DNA of 21,200 bases from a virus. The stretch lies in the IMG/VR virus record IMGVR_UViG_3300008627_000071, positions 1 to 21,200 of that record, one strand, 5' to 3'. Under the pieces are notes generated by a model. The model was not told the DNA's origin. It ran no database searches and saw only the letters and a list, made by a program, of their open reading frames with translations. The position numbers and the translations under genes are program-made. This document shows, in pieces, positions 7,201 to 14,012 of this stretch; position 1 is the stretch's first letter; the number at the start of each line of letters is the position of its first letter.

Positions 7201-7346
7201 GTCACGAACACGATTCATCTGTTGATATTGATGAGGATATTCCGGAATTTGATGAAGCAGATGGATTTGGATATGGGCTTTGTCGTGCCTGTAAAAAATA
7301 CGGCAACTGTTCTAATGACGACGGCTATTGCACTGATTGCAATTAG
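7197..7346 (+). CDS. Acidic zinc-binding microprotein (49 aa)
   Basis: The first half is strongly acidic (DIDEDIPEFDEAD); the second holds five Cys (CRAC at 29-32, C38, C45, C48), enough for one zinc site. The acidic part suggests interaction with a basic protein or DNA mimicry, but this is speculation. Last gene of the 6680 chain; its stop lies directly after a terminator hairpin. Confidence 0.55.
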   Translation: MSHEHDSSVDIDEDIPEFDEADGFGYGLCRACKKYGNCSNDDGYCTDCN

Positions 7347-7372
7347 CCTAACACCTTTATTTTATTATTTTT
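7327..7372 (+). terminator. Hairpin plus T-rich terminator at operon end
   Basis: A perfect 6-bp inverted repeat, ATTGCA-CTGAT-TGCAAT (7327-7343), covers the last codons of the preceding gene, just before the TAG. A T-rich run follows (7356-7372). The same arrangement ends three other operons in this window. Confidence 0.5.
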
Positions 7373-7382
7373 GAATACGATT

Positions 7383-7454
7383 ATGCACTCACTCATTCCT
7401 CATGTTCCTACATGGGCAGGAATTGCTATTGCCGTTGGCTTAGCAATAGTTTAA
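7383..7454 (+). CDS. Single-pass membrane mini-protein (23 aa)
   Basis: A 23-residue ORF that is mostly one hydrophobic segment (WAGIAIAVGLAIV). A TATA-like AACACCTTTAT is centred about 26 bp upstream of its ATG, the spacing expected for a leaderless archaeal transcript, which is the main support. Similar tiny membrane proteins occur at 15462 and 17472. Confidence 0.4.
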   Translation: MHSLIPHVPTWAGIAIAVGLAIV

Positions 7455-7502
7455 TCCGGTTAGGATAACATCAATTTATTCTACAAACCTAACTTTCCAC
7501 AC

Positions 7503-7545
7503 TTTTTTATAAACACTTTTAGCAATAAACAAGGCAGATAAAACA
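7503..7545 (+). promoter_or_regulatory. Promoter of the portal/head operon
   Basis: Two candidate boxes are seen: TTTTTATAAA (7504-7513), and an AAACA-C-TTTTA element (7511-7521) matching the repeated element at 12074, 13505 and 18516. Measured from the TTTTA box, a start site about 26 bp on would fall at the TTG start at 7546, giving a leaderless message. Confidence 0.5.
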
Positions 7546-9126
7546 TTGACTTGGAAGAGCCGTTTGGCAAATAGTTTAGGCAAATTGGGTATTCAATCCG
7601 AATCTCCTTATCAAAGAAATAATGGAACATCTATGGATATTAATGCTGTAAAAGACGCAATGGCAGGATTTAGTCAGCCAGTTTGGGGAGCAGAAATTAA
7701 TACAGTTGGAGCATATTCCCGTGAAGGTTATACTTCTAAAACTAGAGATACACCTGTCGTCAAATTTAGAACTCAAGCAAAGGCTATGGAACAAGATGAG
7801 GACGTTCAACTAGCAATTAATCACTTATCATCTAAAGTTACAGGAGGAGCGCATTATTGGAAGGCTCAAGACGATATGGTTGAAGATCATATTTCTAAAT
7901 TCTCTAAACAAATTGACTTTGATTGGTTTGATACTATTTTGGTTAAGGAATTATTAGGCTATGGAAATTCAGTTTGGAAACCACGTTTGGGAATTGCTAA
8001 CATTAGAAATAAAGACGATTTAATGCAGATACCAATTTCATCTTTTGTCGCAGTATGGTGGGACAGGCAAAGACGTCCTTACAAGTATGAATTTAGAGGA
8101 GCAGAATATCAAGGCTATCATAATCCTCAAGACATTATTGCTTTTAATTGGAATCCAGTAAATGGTAGTGTAATTGGTAATGGCTTCATTACTGCTTTAA
8201 CAGTGCAAAAAACATTTGATCAAATTACACCGGCAGGAACTGAAACTAACACTTTGCCTTCACTACTTGATAGAAAATACTCAACTCACATGACCATGCA
8301 CATAGCAGAAAGAAGATACATACCTCATAATGTCTATGTCGCAGAAGGAGCAAACCAAGATGAAAGATCTCAACTTGCTAGTGATGTAAATACGCTTAAT
8401 CCGGGTGAGGACTTTGTAGTTGGTAAGAAAGTAGAAGTTCAAGAATTAGGATCTGGACAGAGAGCCTTTGATCCAACATTATTTAGTGATTTGACTCAAG
8501 GAGGAATTTTCAAGGCATTGAATGACTTTAGAGGCAAAATGGCGCAAGAGAGTTCACATCAATTTGCCAATGCCGAAGAATCATCAGTGTTAGACGAAAT
8601 TGGGCTTGCGTCCTTCCCATTAGCAGTCACTAGACAACTTGAAGCCAAACTTTTCAAACCTTGGTATAATTCCAATCCTATGTATTCAGCCAATTATGGA
8701 GGAGGCTTAATTGCTATGCCTTATGATGAGTGTGAATTTGAACTAAACTTTGGACGACAAAAGAAAGTCGATATAGAACCGGAACAGGCTATGAAATTAA
8801 TTGAAATAGGTATTAGTTCAGGAGCAATTCAAGATCCTAATGAGATAAGAGAATTGCTTGAAGATCATGGACTAGGATTAAGAAAAGAATTTGCAATGGC
8901 TCTAATGAATCAATATAATCCTGTCATGCCCGGAATGCCTCAAGTAATGCCTCAACAACCATACCAATTCGATAATCAAACAATGGGCAATCCTCCAATG
9001 AACAATCAGAATTATAATACAGAAGGCAATAGATTTGTCCCTGAAAGATATGACGGTCAACCTTCCAATCCAAGACAAAACTTTGCTTGGACTAAAACGC
9101 AGTACACGAAAAAACCTCAATTATAG
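7546..9126 (+). CDS. Portal protein
   Basis: Forms the dodecameric ring at the capsid vertex that docks terminase and tail. Length (526 residues) and position directly after terminase and before minor head, scaffold and capsid genes fit. Typical portal features are an N-terminal segment with AMEQDEDVQLAINHLSSKVTGG, an early alpha/beta core with WWDRQRRPYKYEFRG and DIIAFNWNPVNGS, a long central helix (about 320-345, GIFKALNDFRGKMAQESSHQ), and a Pro/Gln/Asn/Met-rich flexible C-terminus (460-526). The start is TTG at 7546, which fits the promoter spacing; a later ATG would remove N-terminal residues with no gain. High confidence from context and layout. Confidence 0.85.
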   Translation: MTWKSRLANSLGKLGIQSESPYQRNNGTSMDINAVKDAMAGFSQPVWGAEINTVGAYSREGYTSKTRDTPVVKFRTQAKAMEQDEDVQLAINHLSSKVTGGAHYWKAQDDMVEDHISKFSKQIDFDWFDTILVKELLGYGNSVWKPRLGIANIRNKDDLMQIPISSFVAVWWDRQRRPYKYEFRGAEYQGYHNPQDIIAFNWNPVNGSVIGNGFITALTVQKTFDQITPAGTETNTLPSLLDRKYSTHMTMHIAERRYIPHNVYVAEGANQDERSQLASDVNTLNPGEDFVVGKKVEVQELGSGQRAFDPTLFSDLTQGGIFKALNDFRGKMAQESSHQFANAEESSVLDEIGLASFPLAVTRQLEAKLFKPWYNSNPMYSANYGGGLIAMPYDECEFELNFGRQKKVDIEPEQAMKLIEIGISSGAIQDPNEIRELLEDHGLGLRKEFAMALMNQYNPVMPGMPQVMPQQPYQFDNQTMGNPPMNNQNYNTEGNRFVPERYDGQPSNPRQNFAWTKTQYTKKPQL

Positions 9127-9128
9127 TA

Positions 9129-10664
9129 ATGGACGAATCAATAGCAATCTCCGGTAATTTATCAAGAGTAAAAATTGGAGAAACTGTTTACATGGGTAGG
9201 AATATCTCAAGAGATCTTTCTGATAGAATTAATGAAAGAGCAGAAGAATTAGCAAAATATGATTTAACGGAATCAGAAATTATGTTCCAAATTATGAAAG
9301 AGTTTGCTAATGGCTCTCATCACGATTTAGCAAGAGAAGATTGGGGAGATACAAATGGTGAATATGATGAAGCCGGCAATCAAACCAATAGTGTCGTAGA
9401 TACAGGCAAACCGTCCGGCTATTTAGGAGATGATACAAATTGGACGGCAACCGGAGCAAAGATCAATTCAGAGCCATATCCAACTAATTTAGAACCGGCT
9501 ATCAATCAAAGAAATATTCCGGAGGAGTCATATTTTCCAGAAGTTCCACTTTATGAGGCAAGAAGTAATGAAAGACACGATATGCCTGATTTACTAAAAA
9601 AGAGCAATAAAGACGATCAACCCTACATACCTGTAAGAATTATCAATGATGATTTGGAAATGGAAGTTCCAAAGAATGAGCAGATTGAAGATTTAGCAGA
9701 TGAGGAAGGTGAGCCGGATAAACTGTATTTGGAAACTCCTGAACTAGATGAAACAGAAGATCCTATTACAGAAACTGATGATGATATTACTTGGATAACA
9801 GTAAAAGGATCTCATATTCCTGTAAAAAAAGGTGAATCTAATGAGGTGGCTATCAGCAATTTCTTTCACGAAAAACATAAGAAAAGAAAAGCAGATGAGA
9901 AAAAAACTCGAGATGATAATAGACGAAGCAAACAAGATCTAATGAAATATGGATTAGATAAGGGTAAAATCAAAACACTAGAAAATAACTACATGAAATC
10001 AGATTTATCTATCACAGGTAAAAAATTTGAAACTCACGAAATAACTAAAAGTGAATATAGAAAGTTAATGGGAAATATTGGCGCAGTTGAATATGATATG
10101 GCATTAAGAGATTCAAATCATAAAGAAGCAGATAAAATATTTATGAATGCCATTAAGAAGGATTCTGAAAAACTAAATCAATTCAAGAAGGAAATGGAGA
10201 ATGTAATAGCATTTAACAATGTATTGAAGGATAAGTTAGATAAAGCAACTCATGTTTATAGATTTGTGTCATTTTCAGAATTGGGTAATATGGTAGATGA
10301 TGGAGTATTTGAAAATAAATATTCTGACTTTAAATCGTTCACTGTTGAGAAACAATCAGATTATTTTAGTGAAAGAGATGTAACAATATCTGTTCCAACA
10401 AAAGATATTAAAAATGAATTAACTCCTTTAGAATATACACCGTTTTTTAGAAATACGGATTATTCAAATGAAAAATTAGGAGATTCTAAAAACTCTGAAT
10501 TTGCTTCTGAAACAGAAGTAAGAATGAAAAATAATACTAAGATACCAAAAGGACTATCCATAACAATTAACACATCTGTTTCAGAAAGTAAGAAAAAAAG
10601 AATACAAGAAAGATATGGAAGTCTTGGTAAAATAACATTTGCAGATGAGGAATGGTCACCATGA
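9129..10664 (+). CDS. Minor head protein with possible ADP-ribosyltransferase domain
   Basis: 511 residues, 2 nt after the portal stop. Residues 1-215 are acidic and disordered-looking; a TWITVKGSHIPVKKG segment (221-235) has the form often seen in phage head-associated proteins. Residues 240-370 are charged helices. The C-terminal 140 residues resemble the R-S-E class of ADP-ribosyltransferases: Arg378 in THVYRFVS, SFT at 403-405 in a strand, and an E-x-E pair at 461-463 in ASETEVRM. If active it would be packaged and could modify host proteins on entry. The DNA for the second half is unusually A-rich and lacks CCGG, unlike neighbours, so that domain may be a recent acquisition. The virion role is from position; the ART call is tentative. 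Confidence 0.55.
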   Translation: MDESIAISGNLSRVKIGETVYMGRNISRDLSDRINERAEELAKYDLTESEIMFQIMKEFANGSHHDLAREDWGDTNGEYDEAGNQTNSVVDTGKPSGYLGDDTNWTATGAKINSEPYPTNLEPAINQRNIPEESYFPEVPLYEARSNERHDMPDLLKKSNKDDQPYIPVRIINDDLEMEVPKNEQIEDLADEEGEPDKLYLETPELDETEDPITETDDDITWITVKGSHIPVKKGESNEVAISNFFHEKHKKRKADEKKTRDDNRRSKQDLMKYGLDKGKIKTLENNYMKSDLSITGKKFETHEITKSEYRKLMGNIGAVEYDMALRDSNHKEADKIFMNAIKKDSEKLNQFKKEMENVIAFNNVLKDKLDKATHVYRFVSFSELGNMVDDGVFENKYSDFKSFTVEKQSDYFSERDVTISVPTKDIKNELTPLEYTPFFRNTDYSNEKLGDSKNSEFASETEVRMKNNTKIPKGLSITINTSVSESKKKRIQERYGSLGKITFADEEWSP

Positions 10665-11815
10665 GTGAGTATAATGGATCATCGAGAGATCCTAAAATCA
10701 ACCCTATTGTTGCTATTTTAAGTAAACGTGATTCTATGATGAAAGGTAATGTAATGTCACAGATACAAACTTGGTATGATGTAGATCCTGAACCTATTTT
10801 CAATGCCTCAATGGAAAATAATATTATTAAAGTTAAAGATGATTATTGGTCATTATCAGAACCACATATCAAGGAAACAAAACAAGAACAAAACCTAGCA
10901 ACCTTCATTTATCTTGAGAAGGGTAATTGCCCTATTTGTAAGCCGTTTAGCAAGAAAGTATTTGATCTAAATGATAAAGTTCATCGTCCTATTATCCCAA
11001 GTGAAGGATTAGGATATACAACAACTCACCCAAACTGCTTATGTCAATATAAGGAAGTAAAAACCACTAAAAAGAAAACTAGCGTATTAACAAAGAAACA
11101 GCAAAAGACTTCAACTGCTATAATTAGAGATATTGGAAGGCAAGCCAAGAAGGGCAAACTCCATACCGTTCATCAGGACGGTCACATGAGCAAAAGGACA
11201 CGAAAAACCAATCCAATTTATGAGATGATTAAACTAAGAGAATCAGTTACAGGAATCAAAAAAGACTTTCAGTGGCTAACAGAATCATATATTTCAAGAC
11301 TCAAGAAAGTATCTCAAAAAGAAGGTGGTAAATGGCTTATCATAAGAGCCAGTGAAGAAACTGTCACTGACCATAGATCCGAAGGTGAACCGTATAGACG
11401 TAAACTATCAGGCATGGAATTATTTGCTACAACTAGAACCTCCATAGGCAAGGATATGGACATTAATCATTATGGAAGGGATTATGCGACAGGAGGTAAA
11501 ATTGTTGACGCAGAATATGATCCAGAATTGGGACAATCTCAAATGCTAGTTCTTGAACAAGATCCAGAAATATTGGACGCCATTAAGGACGGAACCATTG
11601 ACGCTGTATCTATTAACGGTGGTGCGCCAAGAGAGTCTAACATTGAATGTGGATCAGATGAGTGTTTTGTAGTCCCTAAAGGAGTGGTTTTGGGTGAAGA
11701 TGATGGAATAGCATTGACTTATGTAGTGACCAATCCTCAAGGAATGTATTGGAAAGGCAAACACATACCAAACGCAGAGCCGGGAGTCAAGACAACCAAA
11801 ATAGAAATTCTTTAG
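10661..11815 (+). CDS. Mu gpF-like minor head protein fused to prohead protease
   Basis: 384 residues from the ATG at 10661, chosen because it overlaps the previous stop (ATGA); an ATG 9 nt upstream is possible. The N-terminal part has CPIC (90-93) and a THPNCLC motif (122-128), the Cys/His pattern of Mu gpF-like minor head proteins. A basic linker (about 130-185) follows. The C-terminal part resembles HK97-type prohead proteases: His270 in DINHYG, a GG-strand-Glu stretch, a helix EILDAIKDGTIDAVSING with Ser317 as the likely nucleophile, and further strands. It would clear the scaffold during head maturation. Gene order (portal, minor head, protease, scaffold, capsid) supports this. The fusion is inferred by eye. 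Confidence 0.65.
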   Translation: MSEYNGSSRDPKINPIVAILSKRDSMMKGNVMSQIQTWYDVDPEPIFNASMENNIIKVKDDYWSLSEPHIKETKQEQNLATFIYLEKGNCPICKPFSKKVFDLNDKVHRPIIPSEGLGYTTTHPNCLCQYKEVKTTKKKTSVLTKKQQKTSTAIIRDIGRQAKKGKLHTVHQDGHMSKRTRKTNPIYEMIKLRESVTGIKKDFQWLTESYISRLKKVSQKEGGKWLIIRASEETVTDHRSEGEPYRRKLSGMELFATTRTSIGKDMDINHYGRDYATGGKIVDAEYDPELGQSQMLVLEQDPEILDAIKDGTIDAVSINGGAPRESNIECGSDECFVVPKGVVLGEDDGIALTYVVTNPQGMYWKGKHIPNAEPGVKTTKIEIL

Positions 11816-11823
11816 CATACTGT

Positions 11824-12009
11824 ATGTGTGAAGAAGATTTTAACCAATGCCAGTGCGATTCTCATAATTGTCCTAAACATAACAAAACTATTCAACGTCC
11901 AATTCCTTCAATTCAAAATACTTGGATTGGGTTAAGTGACGCAACCGGAACATCTAGCGCAACTCAAACAGTTTCATTTCCTCCGGGATCATTACTAGAT
12001 GAAGTTTAA
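11824..12009 (+). CDS. Small Cys-rich protein of the head operon (61 aa)
   Basis: Begins MCEEDFNQCQCDSHNC and has a His two residues on, so the first 20 residues can hold zinc; the rest (QNTWIGLSDATGTSSATQTV) looks like beta strands of a small virion protein, ending in PPGSLLDEV. The ATG at 11824 is preferred over an upstream in-frame ATG at 11749 that would overlap the protease gene by 67 nt. Function unknown. Confidence 0.5.
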   Translation: MCEEDFNQCQCDSHNCPKHNKTIQRPIPSIQNTWIGLSDATGTSSATQTVSFPPGSLLDEV

Positions 12010-12091
12010 TCCATTACTCTGTTCTCCAAGTCCAAGAGATATTAGAGAAATATACAGATTTTATCAAGAAGTGAAAACAGTTTTATCCTAA
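11999..12091 (+). CDS. Small ORF (30 aa) of unknown function
   Basis: A short helical peptide (RDIREIYRFYQEVKTVLS) overlapping the previous gene by 11 nt. Its last codons contain the promoter element at 12074. Real but functionally opaque, or a coupling peptide. Confidence 0.35.
   Translation: MKFNPLLCSPSPRDIREIYRFYQEVKTVLS
12074..12090 (+). promoter_or_regulatory. Repeated late-promoter-like element, copy 1
   Basis: AAAACAGTTTTATCCTA. Its TTTTAT is centred about 26 bp before the ATG at 12109, the spacing of an archaeal TATA box to a leaderless start. Two near-identical copies lie at 13505 and 18516. The core AAAAC-A-GTTTT is also a dyad that a regulator could read. Confidence 0.6.
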
Positions 12092-12108
12092 ATTACCACC
12101 GTAAAAAT

Positions 12109-12891
12109 ATGAAATACTGTAAAAAAGATCTGCTTAATTGTAGAACTTTAACCGAGGCAAACGCCATTCTTGAATCATTAAGACCTTCTGAATCTGCTAG
12201 AAAACTAGTTGAAACAGCAATTCCCTTAATGACTTCAACTGACGGACGCCAAAGAAGTATTGCACTAGACTTTATGCACACTGCAATCAAAGAGATTGAT
12301 GATGATAATGACGTAAAACCAAAGAATGGTAGCGTTGAACCACCAACCTCAGAAGCAGTGGAAACCTCCAATACTCAACCGGGTGATTCTACTAACCACC
12401 AATCCACTTCTACCACAGGATTGACAGGTGAAGGAACCGAAGAACCTGTTGAAGCCGGAGCAATCGCAACTGAAAATCAAATGAAAGAAGGATTTGGTCA
12501 ACCGGGAATGCCTCAAGGTGTTCCACCTCAAATGGATCCTGCTTTACAACAAGCAATGGTTCCACCGGGCGCAATTCCTCAAATGAACAATGAACAAATG
12601 ATGCAACAAATGCGTTACACTGTTCAGGAATCATTAAGACCAATCGTTTCAGAGATTAAATCACTCAAAGAAGGATTAGTTGCTTTAGATGGTAAAGTTC
12701 AAGAAACCGTGCAATCACAAACCGTCGCATTAGATATTCCTATGAAATCAAATGCAATTCCTGTAAGAATCCAAGAAACAGAACCGGGCGCAAAATCAAG
12801 TCCTGCTGAAAAATCTAGATTCAATAAACAAGAAGTAGCATTATCAATGGAAAGAATGAACGACGAATTATCAAGACCGGGTGTCCAATAA
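12109..12891 (+). CDS. Putative capsid scaffolding protein
   Basis: 260 residues with no enzymatic motif. The N-terminal 70 residues are helical; the middle (75-190) is low-complexity, rich in Thr, Ser, Gly, Gln, Pro and Met (for example GMPQGVPPQMDPALQQAM). Residues 185-230 form a coiled-coil-like helix (MRYTVQESLRPIVSEIKSLK). The C-terminus is charged and ends in RMNDELSRPGVQ. Position after the protease and before the capsid protein, with an acidic and disordered nature plus coiled coil, is the usual profile of a scaffold. It has its own promoter element and ends at a hairpin terminator. Assignment by position and composition only. Confidence 0.5.
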   Translation: MKYCKKDLLNCRTLTEANAILESLRPSESARKLVETAIPLMTSTDGRQRSIALDFMHTAIKEIDDDNDVKPKNGSVEPPTSEAVETSNTQPGDSTNHQSTSTTGLTGEGTEEPVEAGAIATENQMKEGFGQPGMPQGVPPQMDPALQQAMVPPGAIPQMNNEQMMQQMRYTVQESLRPIVSEIKSLKEGLVALDGKVQETVQSQTVALDIPMKSNAIPVRIQETEPGAKSSPAEKSRFNKQEVALSMERMNDELSRPGVQ

Positions 12892-12910
12892 ACACCGGAT
12901 TTTTCTTTTT
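12877..12910 (+). terminator. Hairpin/poly-T terminator at the scaffold-gene stop
   Basis: CCGGGTGT and ACACCGG pair with one bulged G around the TAA stop in the loop (12877-12898), followed by TTTTTCTTTTTT. This is the strongest of four stop-codon hairpins. Confidence 0.65.
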
Positions 12911-12972
12911 TATTATATACTAAAATGCAGTAAACTAGTAAACTTATTATAGTAAACTAGTTAACTAATAGT
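12908..12972 (+). promoter_or_regulatory. TATA promoter with GTAAACTAGT repeats, second copy
   Basis: TTATATAC (12912-12919) is followed by AGTAAACTAGTAAACTTA (12929-12946) and AGTAAACTAGTTAACTAATAG (12951-12971) just before the ATG at 12973. The arrangement matches the region before 6680, so both genes are probably under one regulator and on a schedule different from the head genes around this one. Confidence 0.6.
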
Positions 12973-13482
12973 ATGATTACCGAAATGCAACATTTAGAAA
13001 TGACCGAGCAGATCATTTCTAAGCACGAAAAATCTATGGAACCACTTTTTGGAGTGGACTATGGAATAGCAAAATTAGTCAGAGACGGCAGATCTTTCCG
13101 TATTTTTGTAAAAGAGATCGAAAAAACAAAAAGTGGCAAAGCAATTTTAGCAGATGTTGAAGTCTTTGTAGATAAGGACAATAAACCTTTTGCTAGAATT
13201 AGTGGCGTGACTTATCTCCCAAATTTTGTAGTGGATAACAAGGACGTTTACTGGATCCTTGAAAATAAAATCTCCGGTAAATTAAGTGACGAACCGGAAT
13301 ATATGCAAATTACAGGTGAGTATATTCCTAGAAAATATACTGCTAGAATGTATCGTCATGCCTACGATACTTCAAAGAGTGCCGAACAAACTCACCTTGA
13401 CTTCCTCAAGTCTTTTTATGAGGATAAAAATCGAGTTGAAGCAAAAATCAATATCGAGATTGCCCTTCAAAACTGGGCTTAA
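12973..13482 (+). CDS. Unknown protein with own regulated promoter (169 aa)
   Basis: A 169-residue soluble protein inserted between scaffold and decoration genes, bounded by a terminator and its own TATA promoter on the left and a poly-T terminator on the right. It therefore behaves as a separate transcription unit (moron-like). The centre (about 35-110) alternates hydrophobic and charged residues as in a beta-rich fold; the end (120-165) is helical. The N-terminus MITEMQHLEMTEQ shares TEMQ with the protein at 6680. No family recognised. Candidate early, regulatory or anti-host function, from the promoter only. Confidence 0.65.
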   Translation: MITEMQHLEMTEQIISKHEKSMEPLFGVDYGIAKLVRDGRSFRIFVKEIEKTKSGKAILADVEVFVDKDNKPFARISGVTYLPNFVVDNKDVYWILENKISGKLSDEPEYMQITGEYIPRKYTARMYRHAYDTSKSAEQTHLDFLKSFYEDKNRVEAKINIEIALQNWA

Positions 13483-13504
13483 TTTTTTTCTTTTTTCTTT
13501 TTTC
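13462..13504 (+). terminator. Poly-T terminator with weak hairpin
   Basis: A 4-bp GCCC/GGGC stem (13462-13478) ends next to the TAA. It is followed by a 22-nt tract that is nearly all T (13483-13504). Confidence 0.55.
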
Positions 13505-13521
13505 TAAACAGTTTTATCCTA
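13505..13521 (+). promoter_or_regulatory. Repeated late-promoter-like element, copy 2
   Basis: TAAACAGTTTTATCCTA, 16 of 17 bases as in copy 1. The expected start site about 26 bp after the TTTTAT lies near 13540, downstream of the ATG at 13528 and just before the in-frame ATG at 13546. Confidence 0.55.
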
Positions 13522-13527
13522 TTTCTC

Positions 13528-14010
13528 ATGAGTCAAGTTAAGAAAATGACTGACTTATATCCCGGTGTATATGATGGCGCTGTCGACGAGGCAGCAACCG
13601 TCATAAACGCTATCGCAGACGAATCCATTACAATCGGATCTCCTGTAATTTTGGTCGCAGCAGGCACAGGTGAATTGGCTCCTAGAGTCGAACCTAATGC
13701 CTCACAAGGCGCATGGGCTTATGGCGTATGTGTTGGTGGTCAAGATAATGGCACATACGGAGGCAGTTCAGAAGTTGCAGCAAGTGCAGCAGGCGAATCT
13801 GTCAAAATATGTACTAAGGGCAGATGTAAGGTTAGAGTCAACGGTTCCACAGGATCTATTGCTATTGGAGCAAAACTTACTATTGACGCAGTTGATGGTA
13901 TTGCCGAAGTAGCAGCAGCAAGTGATGAAGTCTTCGGACGTGCATTACAAGCCTCCACAGGAGCAAGTGACTTTATCTTATGTGATGTCAACAGTGAGGG
14001 AGTTGTATAG
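13528..14010 (+). CDS. Capsid decoration/stabilisation protein
   Basis: 160 residues (154 if translation starts at ATG 13546, as the promoter spacing suggests). Rich in Gly, Ala, Val and Ser with alternating strands, for example SITIGSPVILVAAGTGELAPRV, then GVCVGGQDNGTYGG, then VKICTKGRCKVRVNGSTGS and IAIGAKLTIDAVDG. This is the pattern of the beta-barrel decoration proteins (lambda gpD/DUF2190-like) encoded just upstream of capsid genes. It would trimerise on the outside of the expanded head. Two close Cys (KICTKGRC) may bridge. It is 2 nt from the capsid gene. Confidence 0.65.
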   Translation: MSQVKKMTDLYPGVYDGAVDEAATVINAIADESITIGSPVILVAAGTGELAPRVEPNASQGAWAYGVCVGGQDNGTYGGSSEVAASAAGESVKICTKGRCKVRVNGSTGSIAIGAKLTIDAVDGIAEVAAASDEVFGRALQASTGASDFILCDVNSEGVV

Positions 14011-14012
14011 AT

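Noticed and set aside
13286-13507. Other-frame ORFs inside head genes (13286, 13670, 14095, 14686, 4999).
   Set aside because: Shadow frames of secure genes without ribosome sites or sensible composition.
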